Assembly: GCA_021157925.1 (NCBI GenBank)
Contig: JAGGVR010000149.1
Location: 1-49,236, forward strand
DNA length: 49,236 bases
Direction of reading: 5' to 3'
Origin: Staphylothermus sp.
GTDB lineage: Archaea > Thermoproteota > Thermoprotei_A > Sulfolobales > Desulfurococcaceae
In this document: piece by piece, positions 41,147 to 49,236 of the stretch
Layout: the number at the start of each line of letters is the position of its first letter
Position numbering within the stretch: position 1 is the first letter of the stretch
The notes under the pieces: generated by a model
The model's database searches: none
What the model saw: the letters and a program-made list of their open reading frames with translations, nothing else
Told to the model about the DNA's origin: nothing
Position numbers and translations under genes: made by a program

Positions 41147-42531
41147 ATAATATCTGGTTCCTTACATATACCCGTTCTCGAATACAGTTCATATGCGGCT
41201 TTATCTGCTTCCTCTAATACTCTGTCTACATTAAACGTCAATATTTCCCTATTGTACATTACTAGTTTACCATCAATAATACTGTGTTTAACATCTAGTC
41301 CGGTAGCCGAAAATACTAAGTGAGCTATTGGGTTATTCAATGGTCTTAAGTGTGGCTGCCAATAATCAACAATTATTATATCTGCTCTCTTCCCCTTCTC
41401 TATACTACCAACCATATTGTCTATCATTAACGCTTTAGCTCCGTTAATAGTTGCCATTTCTAATACTTCTTCAGCCCGAATAGCTGTGGGGTCTAGCTTT
41501 CTAAGAGTTTGCAATAATGCTGCATGCTTCATTTCCCGAAGCAGATCATAATCGTTATTGCTTGGTCCCCCATCTGTTCCAAGAGCAACGTTTACTCCAC
41601 GGTCAAGCATTTCTCTGATCTTTGCAGCTCCGCTTCCTAGTTTCATATTACAGCATGGATTATGACTAACACTTGTACTTGTTCTTGCAAGAATAGAGAT
41701 CTCGTTATCATCAATCCATATAACATGAACAAGTACAACATTCTTACCAGTTAATCCAATCCATTCAGCAAATTCTACGGGTTTTTTGCCGAATTTCTTT
41801 AAAGTATATTCAACATCCGCTTTAACCTCTGCTAAGTGCATTGTTATGCCAGTTTTTAGTTCACGTGCTTTCTCAGAGATCTTTCTATATAGTTCTACAC
41901 TAACAGCACCAGGGGTTCGGGGACCGAACCATATCCAGATCTTATTGTCCCAGCCATGATACTTGTTGTAAAGTCTCAACGTGTCTTTAAAACTCTTATC
42001 ACCGAGCTCAACTAATCCTTCGTGAAGAATATTTTCTTCTAATGCATAACCAGTCATATCCATGACATGCCTTGCAACAGCCGCCCTGATACCGCTTTCA
42101 TGTATAAATTCAATGATATTGTCAGGACCATATATTCCAACTAGTCCTGTTTCTAGAAATGTAGTAGTACCTGTCCTAATCATTTCAGCGATTACGAGTT
42201 TTGCTGAAACCAGTGCTTCTTCGGGCTTATAATTACCTTGGAGAGGCCATATCCTATCCCTAAGCCACGGGATGAGAGGTTGGTACTCAGCACAAGCTCT
42301 TAGTAATCCTTGAGCTAAGTGTACATGTGTATTAATCAGACCCGGCATAACGATATCTTTTTCAGCATTAATCACGATATCGCTGTAATACCGATACTTT
42401 TTATCCAGTTCTTCTTTCTTACCAATATCTACTATATAACCATCCTCGATAGCGACAGCACCTTCTTTGATAATTCTTCTAGCATTATCCATTGTAATAA
42501 TCCATCCACCACGAATATAGATATCAGCCAT
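41131..42531 (-). CDS. Amidohydrolase, MtaD/chlorohydrolase-type deaminase
   Basis: 'MPGLINTHVHLAQGLLR', 'MHLAEVKADVE', 'LVHVIWIDDNEI', 'ALGTDGGPSNNDYDL'. Confidence 0.88.
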   Translation of the reverse strand: MADIYIRGGWIITMDNARRIIKEGAVAIEDGYIVDIGKKEELDKKYRYYSDIVINAEKDIVMPGLINTHVHLAQGLLRACAEYQPLIPWLRDRIWPLQGNYKPEEALVSAKLVIAEMIRTGTTTFLETGLVGIYGPDNIIEFIHESGIRAAVARHVMDMTGYALEENILHEGLVELGDKSFKDTLRLYNKYHGWDNKIWIWFGPRTPGAVSVELYRKISEKARELKTGITMHLAEVKADVEYTLKKFGKKPVEFAEWIGLTGKNVVLVHVIWIDDNEISILARTSTSVSHNPCCNMKLGSGAAKIREMLDRGVNVALGTDGGPSNNDYDLLREMKHAALLQTLRKLDPTAIRAEEVLEMATINGAKALMIDNMVGSIEKGKRADIIIVDYWQPHLRPLNNPIAHLVFSATGLDVKHSIIDGKLVMYNREILTFNVDRVLEEADKAAYELYSRTGICKEPDIIWPII

Positions 42532-42643
42532 GAATTACACCTTGGAATAAACAAATACTATCATTATTTCTTTAAACAACAAGATAAGTTATTAAAGACT
42601 ATTTGACTAATGATAATAAAAAGGACATCGGTGCATTATCGAG

Positions 42644-44473
42644 TTGGTTCTACCCAGTATATTCAAATACGATGTAGAAGAGAGAATAAATCTTATTAAT
42701 ACCATTATGGGTAGAAAACCAGCTGATATAGTGATCAGTAATGTAAACATAGTGTTAACAACGACTGGAGAGATCCTAGAAGACGCCAGCATAGTAATTT
42801 CTGGCAAGAGAATCGCCGGAATGGGAAAGATAAATGAACTACACAGATTCGTGGGACGGGAGACAATAGTTATTGATGGAGAAAATAACTATGTATTACC
42901 GGGATTTATAGATCCACACGTACATATTGAGTCATCACTATTAACACCACGTGGATTCGCAAAATTAGCACTACGACATGGAACAACAACAATAGTTGCA
43001 GATCCTCACGAGATCGGGAATGTGCTGGGAAGCAGGGGAGTGGAACTATTTGTTGAAGCATCTAAAAACTTACCATTAAAGATACTGATCGATATACCAA
43101 GCTGTGTACCTGCAACAGATCCTTCTTTTGGATTAGAAACAACTGCTAACATTATTGGGATCGATGAAATAGAGAAACTAGCAATGCTAGAGGGAATAAT
43201 TGGTTTAGGAGAAGTAATGGATTATGTAAGCGTGTTAAATGCCAGTAAATACGTGTTGGAAAAAATAAGAATAGCGAATAAGTATGGATTAATAGTAAAT
43301 GGTCATGCACCGCTTTTACAGGGAGAAAAACTAGATGCCTACATAGATGCCGGTATATGGAGCGATCATGAATCAACTACTCTCGTAGAAGCAATAGAGA
43401 AAATAAGAAAAGGAATGTATGTTTTCATAAGAGAAGGCAGTGCATGGAAAGATCTTAAGGCCCTATCACCATTGCTAAAGAACAATAGCATTGATCTAAG
43501 ACTATGTAGTTTTGCATCAGACGATATAAACGTCGTAGACTTGATGGAGAAGGGGCATCTGGATAGAATCATTAATATAGCAATAGAATATGGGATAGAC
43601 CCTGTAAAAGCTATACAGCTAGCAACCATAGGTCCAGCGATAAGGCTTCATCTAGAAGACCATATCGGCGTTATTGGTCCAGCAAGGCTAGCAGACATAG
43701 TCTTTACTAAGAGCATTGAATACATAGAACCACGCACAGTAATAGCGAATGGAGAAATCATATACTATAAAGGAGAATTAAAGAAGCCGCTTCCAGAATA
43801 CAATTACCCAGAATACGCGTTAAACACTGTTAATATAGGCAAAATACCTAAACCAGAAGACCTACTAGTGAAAGTAAATGAGAAAAGGGGAATAGTAAGA
43901 GCCAATATTATCCAAGTAATACCAGGTTCAGCAATTACAAAGAGAGTAGTTGAGGAATTAGTAGTTGAGAATGGAGTATTGCTTCCAGATCCTAGTAGAG
44001 ACATTATACTAGCAACTGTAATAGACCGGCACAAAGCAACAGGAAGTACTGGCAAAGGATTCATTAAAGGACTAGGATTTAAAGCAGGAGCAATTGCTCA
44101 GACAATAGCGCATGATACACATAATCTAATAGTAGCAGGCAGTAATCCCGAAGACATGGTTAAAGCCATAGAATGGATAAAGAATAACCACGGAGGAATA
44201 GTCGTTGTAGATAATGGAGAAGTACTAGCAGGAATACCATTGAGACTAGCAGGACTTATGAGCACAGAAGAACCAGAAAAAGTATATGAAGAATACAAAA
44301 ACTTAACAAATACTCTAATGAAAAAATATGGTCTAGAATTCGAAGCATTCTTCATGACATTAGGACTAGTAGCCCTACCAGTAATACCAGAGATAAGATT
44401 AACTGATAAAGGATTAGTTGATGTTAATGAAGCAAAAATAATACCATTAATAGTAAATGAAGAATCTGACTAA
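42644..44473 (+). CDS. ade: Adenine deaminase
   Basis: 'PGFIDPHVHIESSLLTPRGFAKLALRHGTTTIVADPHEIGNVLG', 'LCSFASDDINVVDL', 'IAHDTHNLIVAGSN'. Confidence 0.96.
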   Translation: MVLPSIFKYDVEERINLINTIMGRKPADIVISNVNIVLTTTGEILEDASIVISGKRIAGMGKINELHRFVGRETIVIDGENNYVLPGFIDPHVHIESSLLTPRGFAKLALRHGTTTIVADPHEIGNVLGSRGVELFVEASKNLPLKILIDIPSCVPATDPSFGLETTANIIGIDEIEKLAMLEGIIGLGEVMDYVSVLNASKYVLEKIRIANKYGLIVNGHAPLLQGEKLDAYIDAGIWSDHESTTLVEAIEKIRKGMYVFIREGSAWKDLKALSPLLKNNSIDLRLCSFASDDINVVDLMEKGHLDRIINIAIEYGIDPVKAIQLATIGPAIRLHLEDHIGVIGPARLADIVFTKSIEYIEPRTVIANGEIIYYKGELKKPLPEYNYPEYALNTVNIGKIPKPEDLLVKVNEKRGIVRANIIQVIPGSAITKRVVEELVVENGVLLPDPSRDIILATVIDRHKATGSTGKGFIKGLGFKAGAIAQTIAHDTHNLIVAGSNPEDMVKAIEWIKNNHGGIVVVDNGEVLAGIPLRLAGLMSTEEPEKVYEEYKNLTNTLMKKYGLEFEAFFMTLGLVALPVIPEIRLTDKGLVDVNEAKIIPLIVNEESD

Positions 44474-44526
44474 GTACATAATAGTTTTTCTCTATTTTCT
44501 TTACTCTTTCTACTTCCTTACTATTA

Positions 44527-45153
44527 TTACTGCTTTTCAGAGTTTTCTCCAAGAAGCCCTAAGCGTTGTTCTATTTTCTTAATCTCATCCTCTTCAAGAG
44601 GCATCATAACGGCTTTATCACTTATAATAGCTGAAACACCCTCAGGGTCAAGAAGCATAATAGTATACTTAATATGTCCGTCCCTTGCTTTTCTTAACAA
44701 ATCTAGTTTCTCAATACATTCTTTTTCAGGAGCATCGGGTTCACTACATAAGAATTCTGTTTTCTCAATGATATCCATAATAAGCCCTTCAATCGTCGTT
44801 ATAAACCCCATAGCTGCTGGCCCGGGATAAATCTCTACTCCAAGCTCTGGTATTATAATAGCAGTTGTAGATGATCTGATCAATATAGCGTTTTCGTCAC
44901 CTGGTTTCTCAACGGTATAAACTATTTTACGGGGACCCTTGCTCTCAGCTAATCTAACATCACTCCACTTGTAACCACAATGATCACATCTACCACTAGA
45001 TATTATTACTTTGCCAACAAGAGGCATATCATATAAGTGTTCTTCTACTTTAAATTCTCTGCCACAAACTGGGCATTTAACGTTGTATTCCAAGATCTTC
45101 TGAATACACTCCATAATATAATCCCTGCTTCTAACCAGTATTACTGCACGCAC
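44527..45153 (-). CDS. ZPR1-type zinc finger protein
   Basis: 'CPVCGREFKVEEHLYDMPLVGKVIISSGRCDHCGYKWSDVR', 'IIPELGVEIYPG'. Confidence 0.88.
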   Translation of the reverse strand: MRAVILVRSRDYIMECIQKILEYNVKCPVCGREFKVEEHLYDMPLVGKVIISSGRCDHCGYKWSDVRLAESKGPRKIVYTVEKPGDENAILIRSSTTAIIIPELGVEIYPGPAAMGFITTIEGLIMDIIEKTEFLCSEPDAPEKECIEKLDLLRKARDGHIKYTIMLLDPEGVSAIISDKAVMMPLEEDEIKKIEQRLGLLGENSEKQ

Positions 45154-45210
45154 TTAATTATAATGCATGTATATAATAAATTAGTTTTGACCAGCGAGGT
45201 ATAGGTAAAA

Positions 45211-46104
45211 TTGCCGTATCTAAGAGTAATAAGATTATTTGATCCATGGAAAAGTCCTTTATGTACTTGTCCGAGAAAATATAGTTTACACCCATATACT
45301 GGGTGCAGCCATTTCTGCCTATACTGTTATGCTACTTCATACATAGGTAGAAGACCAAGTACCCCTAAAAACATGTTTCTAAGAAACCTTCGATCAGATT
45401 TAAAGAGGATCAATAAGAACTTAGTTGTTGAGATAAGTACTAGTAGTGACCCATATCCTCCTGTAGAGAAGTGGTTATTATTAACAAGGAAAACACTAGA
45501 ACTACTTGTTGAACACAAGGTTAAGACATTAATAACAACTAAGGGATCTATCGTCGTCAGAGACATAGATCTATTGTTAATGACGCCATCAGCCGTAATG
45601 ATAACAATAACTACACTAGACAATAGAATAGCTAAGATCATGGAACCAGGAGCTCCAACACCAGACAAACGAGTAGAAGCTGTAAAACAACTTGCTGAAT
45701 CGAAAATACCTGTAGGTGTGAGAATTGACCCCATCATTCCTGGGATCAATGATGATTTCTATTCAATAAAAGAACTAATTGACCAAGTTATTGATGCCGG
45801 CGCAAAACACGTAGTAGTTTCAACTTATAAGGCTAGATGGGATAACTTGAAAAGAATGATCGAGGCTTTTCCAGAGTGTTCAGAGTATTGGCAAAAACTA
45901 TATATTATAGATGGAAAACGTATTCATGGATACATGTATTTAGATAGAAGCCTCCGCGAAAAGATCTTGAAACCGATCATAGACTATGCACAATCAAAGA
46001 AAATAACAATAGCTACCTGTAGAGAAGGATTGGGGCCAGAATATTTCAAAGCACCAAGTTGTGACGGAACACATTTGATAAGATTTCATCCTGGAATGAA
46101 ATAG
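45211..46104 (+). CDS. Radical SAM protein, SplB-like
   Basis: 'LHPYTGCSHFCLYCYATSYIGR' CX3CX2C, 'STSSDPYPPVE'; TTG start. Confidence 0.88.
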   Translation: MPYLRVIRLFDPWKSPLCTCPRKYSLHPYTGCSHFCLYCYATSYIGRRPSTPKNMFLRNLRSDLKRINKNLVVEISTSSDPYPPVEKWLLLTRKTLELLVEHKVKTLITTKGSIVVRDIDLLLMTPSAVMITITTLDNRIAKIMEPGAPTPDKRVEAVKQLAESKIPVGVRIDPIIPGINDDFYSIKELIDQVIDAGAKHVVVSTYKARWDNLKRMIEAFPECSEYWQKLYIIDGKRIHGYMYLDRSLREKILKPIIDYAQSKKITIATCREGLGPEYFKAPSCDGTHLIRFHPGMK

Positions 46105-46180
46105 TGTACCCCGCCCGACCGACCTCCTTCATATCCATCCCCCATAAGGGGTCTCTGGAGGTGTGAGGAGGCGGGGCCTG
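46105..46180 (-). ncRNA. Candidate single-hairpin H/ACA guide RNA
   Basis: Minus strand CCCCGCC-TCCTCAC-ACCTCC-AGAGA-CCCC-TTATG-GGGG-ATGGATATGAA-GGAGGT-CGGTCG-GGCGGGG-T-ACA: 7-bp lower stem, pocket, 6-bp upper stem, k-turn-like loop, ACA 14 nt from upper stem; GC island in an AT-rich intergenic region. Confidence 0.75.
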
Positions 46181-46202
46181 TTTTATTTTCTGTCATATTC
46201 GA

Positions 46203-46211
46203 CTTAAATAA
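46203..46211 (-). promoter_or_regulatory. Possible TATA box (TTATTTAAG) for the candidate H/ACA RNA
   Basis: About 26 nt upstream of the predicted RNA 5' end. Confidence 0.4.
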
Positions 46212-46533
46212 TTAATTTATGAACGCAATTCCACCATGGTATAGTTCAATATAGTATTTGGAGAACTAATTAATTCATATACCTATGACGAACTAATGAA
46301 AAGGGATGTTGACGTTGAAAAAAGTTTATCGAGACACGGCGCATATAATGCTCCTAAAAATGTTAATGCCCTAGTGTTTTACTAGTCCAACTAATACTAA
46401 TGTTAACTCAATAATGATCGGGGTAATACTAGGAATACAACTGTCCATTGAAAACAATGTCCAAAATTTTAATACTTAGATAAACTATGTGAAGTAATTG
46501 TACTAAGCAGACTATAGAAGAGATGATTCTGCC

Positions 46534-47142
46534 TTGGTTGAAGGCTTAGCCCGTAGTGCTATGATTGAAATAGCTACTTTCATAATGAGATCTATAGAGA
46601 TTATTAGTGAAGAAGAAAAGAACAAAATGATCGAGACACTAGTAGACGCCTATAATAGAGGAGCACATATTCTAGTAATGGGTGCCGGAAGAAGTGGTTT
46701 AGTCGGCAAAGCATTCGCTATGAGGCTCCTACATCTTGGGTTCCAAGTATATGTGTTAGGCGAGACAATAGTACCCAGAATCAAAGAAGGAGACGTAGTA
46801 ATAGCTATATCTGGTTCCGGACGCACAAGACTCATTGTTACAGCTGCAGAAGCAGCTAAACATGTTGGTGCAAAAGTAATTGCTTTAACAACCTATCCAG
46901 ACAGCCCATTAGGTAAACTAGCTGATATAGTAGTTAGAGTACCTGGAAGAACAAAGATAGCGAAGGAGGAAGACTATTTTGCCAGACAGATCCTTGGAAT
47001 ACACGAGCCCCTAGCCCCTCTAGGCACATTGTTCGAAGACACTTCTCTTGTTTTTCTAGACAGTGTAGTAGTTGAACTCATGAATAAGTTGGGAAAAACA
47101 GAAGAAGACCTTAGAAACGCACACGCAAACATAGAGCTCTAA
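46534..47142 (+). CDS. hxlB: 6-phospho-3-hexuloisomerase (SIS domain)
   Basis: '[33 protein letters not shown]', '[10 protein letters not shown]', '[15 protein letters not shown]'; TTG start. Confidence 0.92.
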   Translation: MVEGLARSAMIEIATFIMRSIEIISEEEKNKMIETLVDAYNRGAHILVMGAGRSGLVGKAFAMRLLHLGFQVYVLGETIVPRIKEGDVVIAISGSGRTRLIVTAAEAAKHVGAKVIALTTYPDSPLGKLADIVVRVPGRTKIAKEEDYFARQILGIHEPLAPLGTLFEDTSLVFLDSVVVELMNKLGKTEEDLRNAHANIEL

Positions 47143-47249
47143 ATAAACCATATATTTTTCATTGACCACTTCTCAAATAATCATTGTTCACTTCTGAAAA
47201 TACAATTGTAAATACTAGAACAGCCAAATATTTGAAACAGGTGAATAAA

Positions 47250-47606
47250 ATGGCTGAAGAGCACAAGAAAACCCAAATAAGTGAAATAGAAGAACTAGAC
47301 GCAGTAGCGAAATTCATCGATAAATTAAAGGATTCGCTAAAAGACATACTAAACATGATATTAGAAACAATAAGCGGCAAAAAGATCGGGGAAGACGTAG
47401 CTCAATTCTACGAATCATTAAAAACACGTGGATTACCAGATGAAATTGCTATAAAGCTTACAGAAGAGTACTTTAGGAAAAGAATCGAAGCCATACCATC
47501 ACTAAATGAATTATTCAAGCAATTCACTGGGAGAAGAGGATTTACAAAACCCGATGTAAAAATATTATTTGAAAAAGAAAAACAAGAGGAAAAAGAAGAG
47601 AAATAA
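47250..47606 (+). CDS. Small charged hypothetical protein
   Basis: 118 aa from ATG 47250 preceded by GGTG. Confidence 0.6.
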   Translation: MAEEHKKTQISEIEELDAVAKFIDKLKDSLKDILNMILETISGKKIGEDVAQFYESLKTRGLPDEIAIKLTEEYFRKRIEAIPSLNELFKQFTGRRGFTKPDVKILFEKEKQEEKEEK

Positions 47607-47695
47607 AACCAATCATAATATAGTGAATTTTCCAATTAACAATTTTTTCTTAATATCCATAAACAATGTAGCAAGATCTATTTGAGGGATAAAAT

Positions 47696-48145
47696 ATGTC
47701 CACCAATATTGAGAAACGTCTAGAAAGAATAGAAAATCTTCTAACCAGCTTACTTGCAAGACTGGCAATTCTTGAGGAAAAGCTTAGAACAATGGGTTAT
47801 GACTCATCAGAATTAAAAACTGCTTATCACTTAATGTCTATTTTAAGCATTCCACCTATTTTGGCGCTAGAAGCCTCTAGAAGATTTTACTCGGTTTTGT
47901 CTAGTCATAAAGAATTCCTTGACGAAATAAGTAAATGTATAATCGAAGTATTATCAACATGCGAAGAACTAAGTATTTCAGAAATTACTAGGCGGGTGAA
48001 ATCTCTTAGAGGTAAGTCATCTAGGAGAATTATAGCTGAAAAATTAAGGATGCTAGAAAATTTTGGAATAGTAACTAGTAAAACTTATCCAAACAAAAAG
48101 TTGTATATGCTCACAAAGTGTTTAAGTGAGAAATATGAAAATTAG
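47696..48145 (+). CDS. Coiled-coil plus winged-helix-like putative DNA-binding protein
   Basis: N-terminal coiled coil; 'LSISEITRRVKSLRGKSSRRIIAEKLRMLENFGIVTS'. Confidence 0.65.
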   Translation: MSTNIEKRLERIENLLTSLLARLAILEEKLRTMGYDSSELKTAYHLMSILSIPPILALEASRRFYSVLSSHKEFLDEISKCIIEVLSTCEELSISEITRRVKSLRGKSSRRIIAEKLRMLENFGIVTSKTYPNKKLYMLTKCLSEKYEN

Positions 48146-48431
48146 ACAAATTGAAAAACTAAGATATTACTTTATGCTTTTCGATGTTATTTTAGGAATA
48201 GTATCTAGCTCAATTATTTATCTATTCTACCTTTACATATATATTTTAATTAAGTTAACGTATTACACGATCGTTTTAAGACTTGTACTTATAAAGCATA
48301 GACTACCTAGGAAACTAAGGAAAAAAATTGTATGGATGTATGAAGAAAAACTAACTAAACTACTTTCTCTTGATCTTTTCGAAAATATTCCATTAAGTAG
48401 TTTCTCTAGAAAACGAAAACGCGTAAAATGA
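48126..48431 (+). CDS. Small membrane protein
   Basis: 101 aa, strong hydrophobic stretch, overlaps upstream gene 20 nt. Confidence 0.45.
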   Translation: MRNMKIRQIEKLRYYFMLFDVILGIVSSSIIYLFYLYIYILIKLTYYTIVLRLVLIKHRLPRKLRKKIVWMYEEKLTKLLSLDLFENIPLSSFSRKRKRVK

Positions 48432-48534
48432 TTAATTGATTGCTCAGTTAATATGATAAAATGTATATATAGTAACAACTTATCCTAATTAATGAAGCTG
48501 TTAATGAACCTATATGTTAGGAGGCCTAAGTATC

Positions 48535-49236
48535 ATGTATGACGATTATGCTGTATATGTTGAAAACTTAGTAAAGATATATGGGAAGGGCAGTATTGGT
48601 GTAGATGGTTTGAGCTTTACGGTAAAACCTGGTGAAATATATGGATTAATAGGGCCAAATGGTAGTGGTAAAACAACGACTCTTAGAGTATTAGCAACAC
48701 TGATAAAGCCCACGAGTGGTAAGGCGTATATTTTTGGTGTAGATGTTACCAAAGAACCATTAAAGATAAGGAGAATGATCAATTATTTACCCGAAGAAGC
48801 CGGGGCTTATAGAGATTTAACTGGAATGGATTTTATTAGATTTATGCTTGCACTACGATTTAAGGGAGAAGAACTCGAAAAAGCTATTGATGAGGCTGTT
48901 CAAATTTCGGATCTAGGGCTTAAATTATTCAAACCAATTAGAGGATATAGCAAGGGTATGAAGAGAATACTTGCGTTAAGCGTAGTATTAGCTTCTAAGC
49001 CTAAATTACTAATTCTTGACGAACCGACAACGGGACTAGATGTCGAGAGGAGCCTATATGTTAGGAATCTTATAAGGAAATATAATCAAGAATATGGTGT
49101 CACAGTATTACTTAGTAGTCATAACATGTTGGAAGTAGAATACTTATGCCATAGAGTAGGGATGATCTATAAGGGCAGAATCATTGCCGAAGGCAATATT
49201 GAGGAACTCAAGGCTAAAACCAATAGTAGAAATCTC
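48535..49236 (+). CDS. ABC transporter ATP-binding protein, truncated at window end
   Basis: 'LIGPNGSGKTTTLRVLATL', 'GYSKGMKRILALSVVLASKPKLLILDEPTTGLD'; open to last base. Confidence 0.93.
   Translation, partial: MYDDYAVYVENLVKIYGKGSIGVDGLSFTVKPGEIYGLIGPNGSGKTTTLRVLATLIKPTSGKAYIFGVDVTKEPLKIRRMINYLPEEAGAYRDLTGMDFIRFMLALRFKGEELEKAIDEAVQISDLGLKLFKPIRGYSKGMKRILALSVVLASKPKLLILDEPTTGLDVERSLYVRNLIRKYNQEYGVTVLLSSHNMLEVEYLCHRVGMIYKGRIIAEGNIEELKAKTNSRNL

Noticed and set aside
1-49236. CRISPR arrays, tRNA/rRNA genes, insertion sequences, prophage
   Set aside because: No spaced direct repeats, tRNA cloverleafs, transposase/integrase or phage structural motifs seen

Overview
AT-rich archaeal chromosome segment. 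Gene content (AglB/STT3, CdvB/ESCRT-III paralog, Hel308, MoeA-PBP fusion, archaeal mevalonate kinase, ZPR1) points to a sulfur-metabolising hyperthermophile of the Desulfurococcales, probably Staphylothermus-like (inference from memory). About 43 protein genes are supportable, including one 56-aa gene missing from the ORF track and an ABC ATPase cut by the window end. There is no rRNA, tRNA, CRISPR array or transposase. The most interesting non-coding signals are two candidate guide RNAs on the minus strand: (i) a GC-rich H/ACA-like hairpin at ~46105-46180 with stem, pocket, upper stem, k-turn-like motif and an ACA box 14 nt from the pocket, whose pocket matches the universally conserved 23S GACCG-U-C-GUGAG segment in register; (ii) a C/D-box sRNA-like element at ~23247-23320. 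The most interesting gene neighbourhood is a sulfate transport/activation island (SLC13-like permease with an extra N-terminal domain, RHH-sat-RHH operon, divergent cysC, AP-superfamily phosphodiesterase) with no reductase visible here. Other oddities: a radical SAM protein with CX7CX2C spacing, a SpeA-like decarboxylase with a changed CDSxG motif, an AsnRS-like paralog, a possible dead-nuclease/winged-helix protein with a palindrome downstream of its TATA box, stand-alone RAM-domain proteins, and a PA14 protein without a signal peptide. All family calls come from motif recognition by eye; no searches were run.
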